NCBI RefSeq assembly: GCF_012184415.1
Contig: NZ_VTOX01000003.1
Span: forward strand, 62,001-126,000
DNA: 64,000 nucleotides
Reading direction: 5' to 3'
From: Ramlibacter lithotrophicus
GTDB taxonomy: Bacteria; Pseudomonadota; Gammaproteobacteria; Burkholderiales; Burkholderiaceae_C
Positions 39,559-48,965 of the stretch are shown one piece after another. Position numbers and translations under genes: made by a program. The stretch's first letter is position 1. Each line of letters starts with the position of its first letter. Under the pieces are notes generated by a model, which saw nothing but the letters and a program-made list of their open reading frames with translations, was not told the DNA's origin and did not search any database.

Positions 39559-40689
39559 ATGAACGATCTGAAGACCACGCGCCGCCGCAGCCTGCTGAAG
39601 GGCGCCGCCCTCGCCGCGGGTGCCATGACCGCGCCCATGATTGCCAGCGCCCAGGGCGTCACGTCCCTGCGCTTCCAGAGCACCTGGCCGTCCAAGGACA
39701 TCTTCCACGAGTACGCGCTCGACTTCGCCAAGAAGGTCAACGACATGACCGGCGGCGAGCTGAAGATCGAAGTGCTGCCCGCGGGCGCGGTGGTGCCGGC
39801 GTTCGGCTTGTTCGAGGCGGTTTCCAAGGGAACGCTCGACGGCGGCCACGGCGTGCTGGGCTACCACTACGGCAAGCAGAACGCGCTGGCCCTGTGGAAT
39901 TCGGGTCCGGCCTTCGGCATGGACGCCAACATGCTGCTGGCCTGGCACAAGTACGGCGGCGGCAAGGAACTGCTGGACAAGCTCTATGCGTCGATCGGCG
40001 GCAACGTGACGACGTTCCTGTCGGGTCCCATGACGACGCAGCCGCTGGGCTGGTTCAAGAAGCCGATCACCAAGGTCGAGGACTTCAAGGGCCTGAAGTT
40101 CCGCACCAACGGTCTGGCGATCGACCTCTTCACCGCCATGGGTGCGGCGGTGAACGCTCTGCCGGGCGGCGAGATCGTCCCGGCCATGGACCGCGGCCTG
40201 CTCGACGGCGCCGAGTTCAACAACGCGACGTCGGATCGCGTGCTCGGCTTCCCGGACGTCTCCAAGGTGTGCATGCTGCAAAGCTACCACCAGAGCGCCG
40301 AGACGTTCGAGATCACGTTCAACAAGACGAAGTACGAAGCGCTGAACCCGAAGTTCAAGGCCATCATCGCCAACGCCGTGGAGGCGTCGTCCGCGGACGT
40401 GTCCTGGAAGGCGATCGACCGCTATTCCAAGGACTACATCGAGCTGCAGTCGAAGGACAAGGTCAAGTTCTACAAGACGCCTGACTCGATCCTGCAGGCG
40501 CAGCTGAAGCTGTGGGACGCGATCCTCGAGAAGAAGTCGGCGGAGAACCCGCTGTTCAAGGAAATCGTCGCGTCGCAGCGGGCTTTCGCCGCGCGCGCCG
40601 TGAAGTGGGACCAGGACACCAACATCAGCCGTCGCATGGCCGTCAACCACTTCTTCGGAGCCAAGCCAGCCGGCGCCAAGAAGGCTTGA
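39559..40689 (+). CDS. dctP: TRAP transporter substrate-binding protein (DctP family)
   Basis: A 376-residue periplasmic binding protein. Residues 1-31 are a twin-arginine type signal (TTRRRSLLKGAALAAGAMTA, cleavage near ASAQG). The mature protein has the DctP features FQSTWPSKDIFHEYA and, around residue 180, DFKGLKFRTNG, whose arginine binds the substrate carboxylate. It resembles TRAP binding proteins for 2-oxo acids and related monocarboxylates more than the C4-dicarboxylate ones, but the ligand is inferred. GGAGA precedes the ATG. A strong terminator follows before dctQ. Confidence 0.95.
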   Translation: MNDLKTTRRRSLLKGAALAAGAMTAPMIASAQGVTSLRFQSTWPSKDIFHEYALDFAKKVNDMTGGELKIEVLPAGAVVPAFGLFEAVSKGTLDGGHGVLGYHYGKQNALALWNSGPAFGMDANMLLAWHKYGGGKELLDKLYASIGGNVTTFLSGPMTTQPLGWFKKPITKVEDFKGLKFRTNGLAIDLFTAMGAAVNALPGGEIVPAMDRGLLDGAEFNNATSDRVLGFPDVSKVCMLQSYHQSAETFEITFNKTKYEALNPKFKAIIANAVEASSADVSWKAIDRYSKDYIELQSKDKVKFYKTPDSILQAQLKLWDAILEKKSAENPLFKEIVASQRAFAARAVKWDQDTNISRRMAVNHFFGAKPAGAKKA

Positions 40690-40708
40690 CGTCGTTCCGG
40701 ATCAACGC

Positions 40709-40744
40709 AGCCATCCGGACGCGCGTCCGGATGGCTGTTTTTTT
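40709..40744 (+). terminator. Intrinsic terminator between dctP and dctQ
   Basis: Bases 40709-40736 are a perfect 28-base palindrome (14-bp arms AGCCATCCGGACGC and its complement), followed after one G by seven T residues (40738-40744). It lies inside the TRAP operon, so most transcripts should end after the binding protein, leaving the membrane subunits at lower level by read-through. Confidence 0.93.
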
Positions 40745-40762
40745 CGCCCAGGCACCACAGCT

Positions 40763-41386
40763 ATGCAGAAACTGCTCCTGACGATCGACAAGGTGAGCAC
40801 CTTCGTCGGTCAATTCTTCTCCTGGTTGATCGTCGCGCTCACGCTGATGATCTCCTGGGAGGTGTTCTCCCGCTACATGCTGGACAACCCGCATCCCTGG
40901 GCCTTCGACGTGATGATCATGATGTACGGCACCTTGTTCATGATGGCGGGCGCCTACACGCTGTCCAAGGCCGGCCACGTCCGCGGCGACGTGCTCTACG
41001 GGTTCTTCGAGCCCCGCACCCAGGCGACCATCGACCTGATCCTCTACATCGTGTTCTTCCTGCCCGGCGTCTTCGCGCTGACCTATGCCGGCTACTTCTA
41101 CGCCGCCGAGTCCTGGGCGGTGAACGAGCATTCCAACGTCACCGCGGAAGGACCGCCGATCTACCCGTTCAAGACGATGCTGCCGCTGGCCGGCGCCTTC
41201 CTGCTGGCGCAGGGCATCGTCGAGATCATCCGCTGCGTGATCTGCATCAAGCAGGGCGAATGGCCGTCGCGGATCCAGGACGTGGAGGAAGTCGACGTCG
41301 GCAAGCTCAAGGAAATGGTCCACGTGAAGGACGAGGACATCGCGAAGCTCGACCAGTTCGTGTCGCCGCAGGGGAGCACGAAATGA
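40763..41386 (+). CDS. dctQ: TRAP transporter small permease (DctQ family)
   Basis: A 207-residue membrane protein with four predicted segments (about 17-37, 50-70, 92-115 and 135-157). It has the DctQ features SWEVFSRYML and GAYTLSKAGHVRGDVLY. DctQ pairs with the large permease DctM. The cytoplasmic C-terminus is charged (VEEVDVGKLKEMVHVKDEDI). Its stop overlaps the dctM start (ATGA). The start is 18 bases after the terminator T run, leaving little room for a separate promoter. Confidence 0.95.
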   Translation: MQKLLLTIDKVSTFVGQFFSWLIVALTLMISWEVFSRYMLDNPHPWAFDVMIMMYGTLFMMAGAYTLSKAGHVRGDVLYGFFEPRTQATIDLILYIVFFLPGVFALTYAGYFYAAESWAVNEHSNVTAEGPPIYPFKTMLPLAGAFLLAQGIVEIIRCVICIKQGEWPSRIQDVEEVDVGKLKEMVHVKDEDIAKLDQFVSPQGSTK

Positions 41387-43428
41387 GGATCCGCAAGGAA
41401 CTGTGGTTCGGCTTCAGCCTGATGGCGATCATCCTGGCGTTCGTCATCGTCTACACGCCCTGGAGCGGCTTCATCGACGGACACCTGGACCGCGCGGACC
41501 TGGGCGCGCTCGGGCTCCTGATGCTCGCGCTGATCGTCGTCGCCATCATGCTGGGATTCCCCACGGCTTTCACGCTGATGGGCATGGGCGTGTTCTTCGG
41601 CTGGCTCGCTTACCGGAGCGTCAATCCCGAACTCGCCAACCAGCAGATCCTCGACCTGATGGTACAGCGCGCGTATTCGGTCATGTCCAACGACGTGCTG
41701 ATCGCGGTGCCGCTGTTCGTGTTCATGGGCTACCTCGTCGAGCGCGCCAACCTGATCGAGATGCTGTTCAAGAGCCTGCATCTCTCCATGGCCCGGCTGC
41801 CGGGCGCGCTGGCCGTGGCGACCATCGTCACCTGCGCGATCTTCGCCACCGCCACCGGCATCGTCGGGGCCGTGGTGACGCTGATGGGCCTGCTGGCCCT
41901 GCCGGCGATGCTGCGTGCCGGCTACAACGTGAAGCTCGCGGCCGGTTCGATCACGGCCGGCGGCTGCCTGGGCATCCTGATTCCTCCGTCGGTGCTGCTG
42001 ATCGTCTACGGTGCGACCGCCGGCGTGTCGGTGGTCAAGCTGTATGCGGGCGCGTTCTTTCCCGGCCTCATGCTGGCAGCCCTGTACGTCGGTTACGTCA
42101 TCGTGCTGGCCAAGTGGAAACCGCATCTGGCGCCGCCGCTCTCGGAGGCCGAGCGGCGCGTGACGCTGCCCCCCCTGTCGCAGACGCTGAGCGCGCGCGG
42201 GCGCAACGCGCTCGCCGGCCTGTGGGGTGGCCTGCGCGATCCGGCCCTGCCCCGGCGCCAGGTCGCGAGCCAGCTCTTCGTTTCGCTGCTGCCGGCCATC
42301 GCCATCACCGTCCTGCTCGTGACCATGTACGGCGCCGCGACGGCGCCCAAGGCGGCGGTGGACACGACCGGGCTGGAACAGTCTGGCGGGTCGTTCAGTT
42401 CCTTGTCGGAGGCGAGCGAGCCGGAGAGCGCGCCGGAGCCGACGGAGGAAGGCGGCCTCCAGGAGCCGCCGCAGGAAGGCGCGGGCCTGCAGGAGCCGCC
42501 CACGGAAGGCGGCGATCTGAAGGAGCCGCCGGCAGCTGCGGAGCCGGCTCCGGCCGCCGCACCCGCCGCCGCGTCCGAGACTGCCGCCGCCGAGCCGCAG
42601 GCCGCTGCTGCCGAGCGCGAGCCGGCGCCCACCTGGTTCTGGATCACACTCGCCGTTGGACTGCTGGGCCTCGCGCTCGTCAGCTGGCTGATGGACTGGC
42701 AGCGGCTGGAAATCTTCAAGATGCTGCTGGCATCGTTCTTCCCGCTCGCCGTGATGATCATGGCAGTGCTGGGCTCGATCGTGTTCGGCCTGGCGACGCC
42801 CACGGAAGCCGCGGCCGTCGGCGCGCTCGGCGGCCTGCTGCTCGCCGGCGCCTACCGGTACCTCGCGATCCGGCGCGCCGCGCCGGGTGGCGCCGTGGTC
42901 GCCGAGACCCTGAAGGACCTGGGCGGGATCATCAAGGAGTCCTCCTTCCTGACGGCCAAGACGAGCGCCATGGTCTGCTGGCTGTTCGTCGGATCCTCGA
43001 TCTTCTCGGCATCGTTCGCGCTGCTGGGCGGCCAGGACATCGTCGAACGCTGGGTGCTGTCGCTCGGACTGACGCCGTTCCAGTTCATGCTGCTGGCGCA
43101 GTTCATCATCTTCATCCTGGGATGGCCGCTGGAGTGGACCGAGATCATCGTGATCTTCATGCCGATCTTCATCCCCCTGCTGCCCAAGTTCGGCGTGGAC
43201 CCGCTGTTCTTCGGTCTGCTGGTCGCCCTGAACCTGCAGACCGCGTTCCTGTCACCGCCGGTGGCGATGGCGGCCTTCTACCTGAAAGGCGTTTCGCCGC
43301 CGCACGTGACCCTGAACCAGATCTTCCTGGGAATGCTGCCGTTCATGGGCATCCAGGTCATCGCGCTGATCCTGCTGTACATGTTCCCGGCGATCGGCCT
43401 CTGGCTGCCGGAATTGCTGTACAAATAG
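41383..43428 (+). CDS. dctM: TRAP transporter large permease (DctM family) with a large internal insertion
   Basis: A 681-residue permease, against about 430 for most DctM proteins. Both transport halves are present (ITAGGCLGILIPPSVLLIVY early; FIPLLPKFGVDPLFFGLLVA and FLSPPVAMAAFYLKG late). Between them, about residues 246-446 are inserted: an arginine-rich stretch, a membrane segment (SLLPAIAITVLLVTMYGAAT), an acidic proline-rich linker with repeats of the kind LQEPPQEGAG, LQEPPTEGGD, LKEPPA, an alanine-rich stretch and a second membrane segment (WFWITLAVGLLGLALVSWLM). The insertion is in frame and codon use is unchanged. The ATG at 41383 overlaps dctQ. Confidence 0.93.
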   Translation: MRIRKELWFGFSLMAIILAFVIVYTPWSGFIDGHLDRADLGALGLLMLALIVVAIMLGFPTAFTLMGMGVFFGWLAYRSVNPELANQQILDLMVQRAYSVMSNDVLIAVPLFVFMGYLVERANLIEMLFKSLHLSMARLPGALAVATIVTCAIFATATGIVGAVVTLMGLLALPAMLRAGYNVKLAAGSITAGGCLGILIPPSVLLIVYGATAGVSVVKLYAGAFFPGLMLAALYVGYVIVLAKWKPHLAPPLSEAERRVTLPPLSQTLSARGRNALAGLWGGLRDPALPRRQVASQLFVSLLPAIAITVLLVTMYGAATAPKAAVDTTGLEQSGGSFSSLSEASEPESAPEPTEEGGLQEPPQEGAGLQEPPTEGGDLKEPPAAAEPAPAAAPAAASETAAAEPQAAAAEREPAPTWFWITLAVGLLGLALVSWLMDWQRLEIFKMLLASFFPLAVMIMAVLGSIVFGLATPTEAAAVGALGGLLLAGAYRYLAIRRAAPGGAVVAETLKDLGGIIKESSFLTAKTSAMVCWLFVGSSIFSASFALLGGQDIVERWVLSLGLTPFQFMLLAQFIIFILGWPLEWTEIIVIFMPIFIPLLPKFGVDPLFFGLLVALNLQTAFLSPPVAMAAFYLKGVSPPHVTLNQIFLGMLPFMGIQVIALILLYMFPAIGLWLPELLYK

Positions 43429-43443
43429 TCCGCCGGCGGGGCG

Positions 43444-43468
43444 AAAAAGGGCGCCGGGCGCCCTTTTT
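43444..43468 (+). terminator. Intrinsic terminator after dctM
   Basis: Ten-base arms (AAAAAGGGCG and CGCCCTTTTT) around a five-base loop, ending in a T run, 16 bases after the dctM stop. The A run on the other side would also let it work in reverse. It closes the TRAP operon and separates it from icmF. Confidence 0.92.
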
Positions 43469-43492
43469 CATTCTGGGCGAAACCCGGTAAGA

Positions 43493-43514
43493 TTGACGTT
43501 TACGTAAACGTCAA
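43493..43514. promoter_or_regulatory. Perfect 22-bp palindrome upstream of icmF (probable operator)
   Basis: A perfectly self-complementary 22-base site with half-site TTGACGTTTAC, ending 41 bases before the icmF ATG. This is the position and form of a repressor or activator site. ACGT-containing palindromes of this type are recognised by MerR-family regulators of branched-chain acid breakdown (LiuR-like). That assignment is inference; no regulator gene is next to it. Confidence 0.7.
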
Positions 43515-43555
43515 GTCAGCTCGCGGGCCCCGTCCAGCTGGCCACGGAGACACCA

Positions 43556-46500
43556 ATGACCGACCTGTCCGCCGAATACAAGGCGCTCGCCAGCTACCGA
43601 CCGACCCACAAGGTGCGCTTCGTCACCGCGGCCAGCCTGTTCGACGGCCACGACGCCGCCATCAACATCATGCGGCGCATCCTGCAGGGCATGGGCGCCG
43701 AGGTGATCCATCTCGGGCACAACCGCAGCGTCGACGAGGTCGTGACGGCCGCCCTCCAGGAGGACGTGCAGGGGATCGCCGTCAGCTCCTACCAGGGCGG
43801 CCACATCGAGTACTTCAAGTACATGGTGGACCTGCTGAAGGAGCGCGGCGGCGCGCACATCCAGGTGTTCGGCGGCGGCGGCGGCGTCATCGTCCCGGCC
43901 GAGATCCGCGAACTGCAGGAATACGGCGTGACGCGCATCTACAGCCCGGAAGACGGCCAGCGCATGGGACTGGCGGGGATGATCGGCGAGATGGTGATGC
44001 GCTGCGACCGCGACCTGTCGCCGCATGCCCCGAAGGATCTCGCCGCGATCCAGGGCCACGGCGAGCTGAACTGGCGCGCCCTCGCCCAGCTGGTCACGGC
44101 GCTGGAGAACGGCAGCGCCGACGCGAAGCTGATGCAGGCCGTGAAGGCCGAAGCGGCCGCGCGCCACGTGCCGGTCGTGGGCATCACCGGCACCGGCGGG
44201 GCGGGCAAGTCGTCGCTCACCGACGAACTGATCCGCCGCCTGCGCCTCGACCAGGGCGACCGCACGCGCGTCGCGCTGATCTCGATCGATCCTTCGCGGC
44301 GCAAGAGCGGCGGCGCGCTGCTCGGCGACCGCATCCGGATGAATGCGATCGGACCGTGGCGGGAAGGTCACCGGATCTTCATGCGCTCGCTCGCGACCCG
44401 CGATTTCGGAAGCGAGATCTCCGCGGCGCTGCCCGACGTCGTCGCCGCGTGCAAGGCCGCCGGCTTCGACCTGGTCGTGGTGGAGACGTCGGGCATCGGG
44501 CAGGGCGACGCGGCGATCGTCCCGCTGGTGGACGTCCCCATCTACGTGATGACGCCCGAGTTCGGCGCCGCCAGCCAGCTCGAGAAGATCGACATGCTGG
44601 ACTTCGCCGAGTTCGTCGCCATCAACAAGTTCGACCGCAAGGGCGCGCAGGACGCCCTGCGCGACGTAGCCAAGCAGGTGCAGCGCAACCGCGAAGCCTT
44701 CGGCCGCCGGCCTGAGGAGATGCCGGTCTTCGGCACGATGGCGGCGCGCTTCAACGACGACGGCGTCACCGCGCTGTACCAGGCGCTCAAGCCGCGGCTG
44801 GCGGAACTCGGGCTGGCGCTGCAGGAGGGAACGCTGCCCAGGGTGGACGTGCGCCACAGCACCAACCAGACCCCGGTCGTGCCCGCCGCCCGCAGCCGCT
44901 ACCTGGCCGAAATCAGCGACACGGTGCGCGGCTACAAGCGGCGGGCGCGGGCGCAGGCGGGCCTGGCTCGCGAGTTGCAGCAGCTGCGCGAGACGGCGCG
45001 CATGCTGCACGAGGACGACGCGCAGCGCGACGGAGCGAAGAACACGGTGCTGCGACTGGCGGACGAGCGCGACGGGCGCCTCGACGCCGACGCCCGCAAG
45101 CTGCTGGCCCAGTGGCCGCAGATGCGCGAGGCCTACGCCGGCGACGAGTACGTGGTGAAGATCCGCGACAAGGAGATCCGCACCGCGCTGACGACCAGGT
45201 CGCTCTCCGGCACGACGATCCGCAAGGTCGCGCTGCCGCAGTACGAGGACCACGGCGAGATCCTCAAGTGGCTGATGCTGGACAACGTGCCGGGCAGCTA
45301 TCCCTATACCGCCGGCACCTTCGCCTTCAAGCGCGAGAACGAGGACCCCACGCGGATGTTCGCCGGCGAGGGCGACGCCTTCCGCACCAACCGCCGCTTC
45401 AAGCTGCTGTCCGAAGGGATGCCGGCCAAGCGGCTGTCCACCGCCTTCGACTCGGTCACGCTGTACGGCAACGATCCGGACCTGCGGCCGGACATCTACG
45501 GCAAGGTCGGCAACTCCGGCGTGTCGATCGCGACGCTGGACGACATGAAGGTGCTGTATTCGGGCTTCGACCTGTGCAGCCCGAGCACCTCGGTCTCGAT
45601 GACCATCAACGGTCCGGCCCCGAGCATCCTCGCGATGTTCATGAACACGGCGATCGACCAGAACCTGGAGAAGTTCAGGGCCGACAACGGCCGCGAGCCG
45701 ACCGATACCGAAGCCGCCAAGATCCGCGAGTGGGTGCTGGCCAACGTGCGCGGCACGGTGCAGGCCGACATCCTGAAGGAAGACCAGGGCCAGAACACCT
45801 GCATCTTCTCCACCGAGTTCAGCCTCAAGGTGATGGGCGACATCGCCGAGTACTTCGTGCACCACAACGTGCGCAACTTCTACTCGGTGTCGATCTCGGG
45901 CTACCACATCGCCGAAGCCGGCGCCAACCCGATCAGCCAGCTCGCGTTCACCCTGTCCAACGGCTTCACTCTCGTGGAAGCGTACCTGGCGCGCGGCATG
46001 CACGTCGACGACTTCGCGCCCAACCTGTCGTTCTTCTTCTCCAACGGCATGGACCCGGAGTACACCGTGATGGGCCGCGTCGCGCGCCGCATCTGGGCGG
46101 TCGCCATGAAGGAGAAGTACGGCGCCAACGAGCGCAGCCAGAAGCTCAAGTACCACATCCAGACGTCGGGGCGCAGCCTGCACGCGCAGGAGATCCAGTT
46201 CAACGACATCCGCACCACGCTGCAGGCGCTGATCGCGATCTACGACAACTGCAACTCGCTGCACACCAACGCCTTCGACGAGGCGATCACCACGCCGACC
46301 GAGGACAGCGTGCGCCGCGCGATGGCGATCCAGCTGATCATCAACCGCGAGTGGGGCCTGGCGAAGAACGAGAACCCCAACCAGGGCAGCTTCATCATCG
46401 AGGAGCTGACCGAGCTCGTCGAGGAGGCGGTGCTCGCCGAATTCGACCGCATCGCCGAGCGCGGCGGCGTGCTCGGCGCGATGGAGACGGGATACCAGCG

Positions 46501-46849
46501 CGGGCGCATCCAGGACGAAAGCCTGCACTACGAGATGCTGAAGCACACCGGCGAGTACCCGATCGTCGGCGTCAACACCTTCCGCAACCCGCATGGCGAC
46601 GCCGTTCCAGAGAAGCTGGAACTGGCCCGTTCCACCGAAGAGGAAAAACGCAGCCAGCTGCAGCGGCTGCACGACTTCCACGCCCGCCACGCGAGGCAGG
46701 CGCCGGCCATGCTCGAGCGGCTGCAGCGGGCCGTGATCGAGAACGGCAACGTGTTCGCCGTGCTGATGGACGCCGTGCGGGTGTGCTCGCTGGGCCAGAT
46801 CACCACCGCCCTGTTCGAGGTCGGCGGGCAGTACCGCCGCAGCATGTGA
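43556..46849 (+). CDS. icmF: Fused isobutyryl-CoA mutase IcmF
   Basis: A 1097-residue coenzyme-B12 enzyme with its own GTPase chaperone, interconverting isobutyryl-CoA and n-butyryl-CoA (related branched acyl-CoAs may also be used). Domain order is: B12-binding (about 15-150, cobalamin motif in [11 protein letters not shown] and the [10 protein letters not shown] loop); MeaB-like GTPase (about 200-420, Walker [13 protein letters not shown], later [14 protein letters not shown]); linker; and substrate-binding mutase barrel (about 540-1090, with [20 protein letters not shown]). This fused order is specific to IcmF. The neighbouring thioesterase and SDR fit short acyl-CoA metabolism. Confidence 0.95.
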   Translation: MTDLSAEYKALASYRPTHKVRFVTAASLFDGHDAAINIMRRILQGMGAEVIHLGHNRSVDEVVTAALQEDVQGIAVSSYQGGHIEYFKYMVDLLKERGGAHIQVFGGGGGVIVPAEIRELQEYGVTRIYSPEDGQRMGLAGMIGEMVMRCDRDLSPHAPKDLAAIQGHGELNWRALAQLVTALENGSADAKLMQAVKAEAAARHVPVVGITGTGGAGKSSLTDELIRRLRLDQGDRTRVALISIDPSRRKSGGALLGDRIRMNAIGPWREGHRIFMRSLATRDFGSEISAALPDVVAACKAAGFDLVVVETSGIGQGDAAIVPLVDVPIYVMTPEFGAASQLEKIDMLDFAEFVAINKFDRKGAQDALRDVAKQVQRNREAFGRRPEEMPVFGTMAARFNDDGVTALYQALKPRLAELGLALQEGTLPRVDVRHSTNQTPVVPAARSRYLAEISDTVRGYKRRARAQAGLARELQQLRETARMLHEDDAQRDGAKNTVLRLADERDGRLDADARKLLAQWPQMREAYAGDEYVVKIRDKEIRTALTTRSLSGTTIRKVALPQYEDHGEILKWLMLDNVPGSYPYTAGTFAFKRENEDPTRMFAGEGDAFRTNRRFKLLSEGMPAKRLSTAFDSVTLYGNDPDLRPDIYGKVGNSGVSIATLDDMKVLYSGFDLCSPSTSVSMTINGPAPSILAMFMNTAIDQNLEKFRADNGREPTDTEAAKIREWVLANVRGTVQADILKEDQGQNTCIFSTEFSLKVMGDIAEYFVHHNVRNFYSVSISGYHIAEAGANPISQLAFTLSNGFTLVEAYLARGMHVDDFAPNLSFFFSNGMDPEYTVMGRVARRIWAVAMKEKYGANERSQKLKYHIQTSGRSLHAQEIQFNDIRTTLQALIAIYDNCNSLHTNAFDEAITTPTEDSVRRAMAIQLIINREWGLAKNENPNQGSFIIEELTELVEEAVLAEFDRIAERGGVLGAMETGYQRGRIQDESLHYEMLKHTGEYPIVGVNTFRNPHGDAVPEKLELARSTEEEKRSQLQRLHDFHARHARQAPAMLERLQRAVIENGNVFAVLMDAVRVCSLGQITTALFEVGGQYRRSM

Positions 46850-47307
46850 CGGCGGCCGGCCGGGACGAGGCCGCGGTCACCTACCGCGGCGTGGTGTACC
46901 CCTGGCATTGCGACCAGGTCGGGCACATGAACGTCATGTGGTACGTCGGCAAGTTCGACGAAGCGACGTGGAACCTGTTCCTGCGCGTCGGCATCACGCC
47001 GGGGTACCTGCGCGCGAACCATCGCGGCATGGCGGCCGTCGACCAGCACATCGAGTACCGGCGCGAGCTGCACGCCGGCGACGTCGTCGCGATCCGGTCC
47101 GCGATCCTGCAGGTGGAGGGCCGCAAGATCCGCTTCCGGCACGAGATGACCAACGAGGAAACCGGCGAGGTCGCCGCGATCACGACCTTGCTGGGCGTGC
47201 ACATGGACACGCAGGCGCGCAAGGCGTGCGCGTTCCCGCCGGACATCGTGGCCCGCGGCCTGGCCCTGTGCCCCGCCCCGGCGGACGGCGCGGCCGCACC
47301 AGGCTGA
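46846..47307 (+). CDS. Acyl-CoA thioesterase, hotdog (4HBT) family
   Basis: A 153-residue single hotdog-fold protein. [20 protein letters not shown] carries the aspartate and HMN motif of the 4-hydroxybenzoyl-CoA thioesterase type. The GTG at 46846 overlaps the icmF stop (GTGA), so it is co-translated with icmF and probably acts on a related short or branched acyl-CoA. The last 20 residues are alanine/proline-rich and not part of the fold. The substrate is not known. Confidence 0.9.
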   Translation: MTAAGRDEAAVTYRGVVYPWHCDQVGHMNVMWYVGKFDEATWNLFLRVGITPGYLRANHRGMAAVDQHIEYRRELHAGDVVAIRSAILQVEGRKIRFRHEMTNEETGEVAAITTLLGVHMDTQARKACAFPPDIVARGLALCPAPADGAAAPG

Positions 47308-47367
47308 CGCGCCGCTGACGCGGCCGGCGCCCCTTCCATCCCCAGGGCCGCGGCCCGCAAAACTACT

Positions 47368-47384
47368 TAGGGTCTTACCCCCTA
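47368..47384. promoter_or_regulatory. Inverted repeat upstream of livG
   Basis: TAGGG and CCCTA separated by seven bases, 79 bases before the chosen livG start, in a 155-base gap. It is short and imperfectly centred, but stands out in otherwise GC-rich text (ACTACTTAGGGTCTTACCC). It may be a regulator site or part of the liv promoter. No firm assignment. Confidence 0.3.
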
Positions 47385-47462
47385 CCGCAGTGCAACACGC
47401 CTCCCTAGCATGTCGCATCCTGCGGGCGCGTGCCCGTCTTCTGCATGACCGGGAGCTGCGAT

Positions 47463-48236
47463 TTGTCGGGTGAGATCATTCTCGAAACCACGGGCTTGAC
47501 CAAGGAGTTCAAGGGCTTCGTGGCCGTCAACAACGTGAACCTGCAGGTTCGCCGCGGCGACATCCATGCGCTGATCGGCCCCAATGGCGCGGGCAAGACG
47601 ACGTACTTCAACCTCCTGACCAAGTTCCTGCCCCCTACCCGCGGCACGATCACCTACCGCGGCGTCGACATCACCCACGAGAAGCCGGCGCAGACCGCGC
47701 GCCGGGGCATCGTCCGGTCGTTCCAGATTTCGGCCGTGTTTCCCCACATGACGGTGCTGGAGAACGTGCGCGCGGCCCTGCAGCGCAACCTCGGCACCTC
47801 GTTCCACTTCTGGAAGCCGGAGCGCTCGCTGTACCACCTGCACGAGCGCGCCCTCGAACTGCTGGCCGCCGTCGACCTGCAGGACTTTGCCGACGAGATG
47901 ACCGTGAATCTGCCGTACGGGCGCAAGCGCGCCCTCGAGCTGGCCACGACGATGGCGCTGGAGCCCGAGCTCATGCTGCTGGACGAGCCGACCCAGGGCA
48001 TGGGCCACGAGGACGTGAGCCGCGTGACCCAGCTGATCAAGAAAGTGTCCCAGGGGCGCACGATCCTCATGGTGGAACACAACATGAACGTCGTCTCCTC
48101 CATCGCCGACCGCATCACGGTGCTGCAGCGCGGCGCCGTCATCGCCGACGGCCCGTACGACGAAGTCTCGAAGAACCCGCAGGTGATCGAGGCCTACATG
48201 GGCTCCGCCGAGAACGAACTGCAGGGAGCGCACTGA
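47463..48236 (+). CDS. livG: Branched-chain amino acid type ABC transporter ATPase LivG
   Basis: A 257-residue ATPase, one of two in the Liv-type importer. Walker A is GPNGAGKTT near residue 38, the signature loop is LPYGRKRALELA, Walker B is LMLLDEPTQGM and the H loop is MVEHNMN. I choose the TTG at 47463 because GGGAG lies about seven bases before it and the protein then begins at the family start (SGEIILETTGLTKEFKGF). An ATG at 47445 and a GTG at 47430 are in frame but without a binding site. Confidence 0.93.
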   Translation: MSGEIILETTGLTKEFKGFVAVNNVNLQVRRGDIHALIGPNGAGKTTYFNLLTKFLPPTRGTITYRGVDITHEKPAQTARRGIVRSFQISAVFPHMTVLENVRAALQRNLGTSFHFWKPERSLYHLHERALELLAAVDLQDFADEMTVNLPYGRKRALELATTMALEPELMLLDEPTQGMGHEDVSRVTQLIKKVSQGRTILMVEHNMNVVSSIADRITVLQRGAVIADGPYDEVSKNPQVIEAYMGSAENELQGAH

Positions 48237-48940
48237 TGGCCGCCGAACTGCTCAAGATCGACAACCTGCACGCCTGGTACGGCGAGTCGCACGTGCTGCA
48301 CGGCGTCAGCATGACGGTGGCCGAAGGCGAAGTGGTCTCCATCCTCGGCCGCAACGGCGCCGGGCGCACCACGACGCTGCGCGCCATCGTGGGCCTGACC
48401 GGCTCCCGCAAGGGCTCCATCCGCATCGGCGGCCACGAGGCCGTCAAGCTGCCGCCGCACCGCATCGCGCGGCTCGGCGTCGGCTACTGCCCCGAGGAGC
48501 GCGGCATCTTCGCCAGCCTCTCCGCCGAGGAGAACCTGCTGCTGCCGCCGCCGGTGGGCGCCGGCGGCATGAGCCTGGCCGAGATCTACGACATGTTCCC
48601 GAACCTGAAGGAGCGCGCGACGAGCCCGGGCACCCGGCTGTCCGGCGGCGAGCAGCAGATGCTCGCCGTCGCCCGCATCCTGCGCACCGGCGCGCGCCTG
48701 CTGCTGCTGGACGAGATCTCGGAGGGCCTGGCGCCGGTGATCGTGCAGAAGCTGGCCGAAACCATCCGCACGCTCAAGGCCAAGGGCTACACGATCGTGC
48801 TCGTGGAGCAGAACTTCCGCTTCGCGGCGCCGCTGGCGGACCGCTTCTACGTCATGGAGCACGGCAAGATGGTGCGCGAATTCGCCCGCCATGAACTGTC
48901 CGCCAACACCGGGATGCTGCAGGAATACCTGGGCGTCTGA
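48236..48940 (+). CDS. livF: Branched-chain amino acid type ABC transporter ATPase LivF, Walker A lysine replaced
   Basis: A 234-residue ATPase, partner of LivG. Walker A reads GRNGAGRTTT: the invariant lysine is arginine (codon cgc at about 48361-48366). The signature LSGGEQQM, Walker B LLLLDEISEGLAP and H-loop region VLVEQNFRF are intact. Such a change usually lowers ATP hydrolysis in other ABC proteins, so the pair may work asymmetrically. It may also be a lineage feature of this subfamily. The ATG overlaps the livG stop (TGATG). Confidence 0.93.
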   Translation: MAAELLKIDNLHAWYGESHVLHGVSMTVAEGEVVSILGRNGAGRTTTLRAIVGLTGSRKGSIRIGGHEAVKLPPHRIARLGVGYCPEERGIFASLSAEENLLLPPPVGAGGMSLAEIYDMFPNLKERATSPGTRLSGGEQQMLAVARILRTGARLLLLDEISEGLAPVIVQKLAETIRTLKAKGYTIVLVEQNFRFAAPLADRFYVMEHGKMVREFARHELSANTGMLQEYLGV

Positions 48941-48965
48941 ACCGTTTCACCTCAAGGAGACCCAC

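Noticed and set aside
43511..46690. A 1059-codon open frame on the minus strand opposite icmF
   Set aside because: It is the antisense shadow of icmF. The plus-strand protein matches IcmF over its whole length, whereas the minus reading has low-complexity text and no domain.
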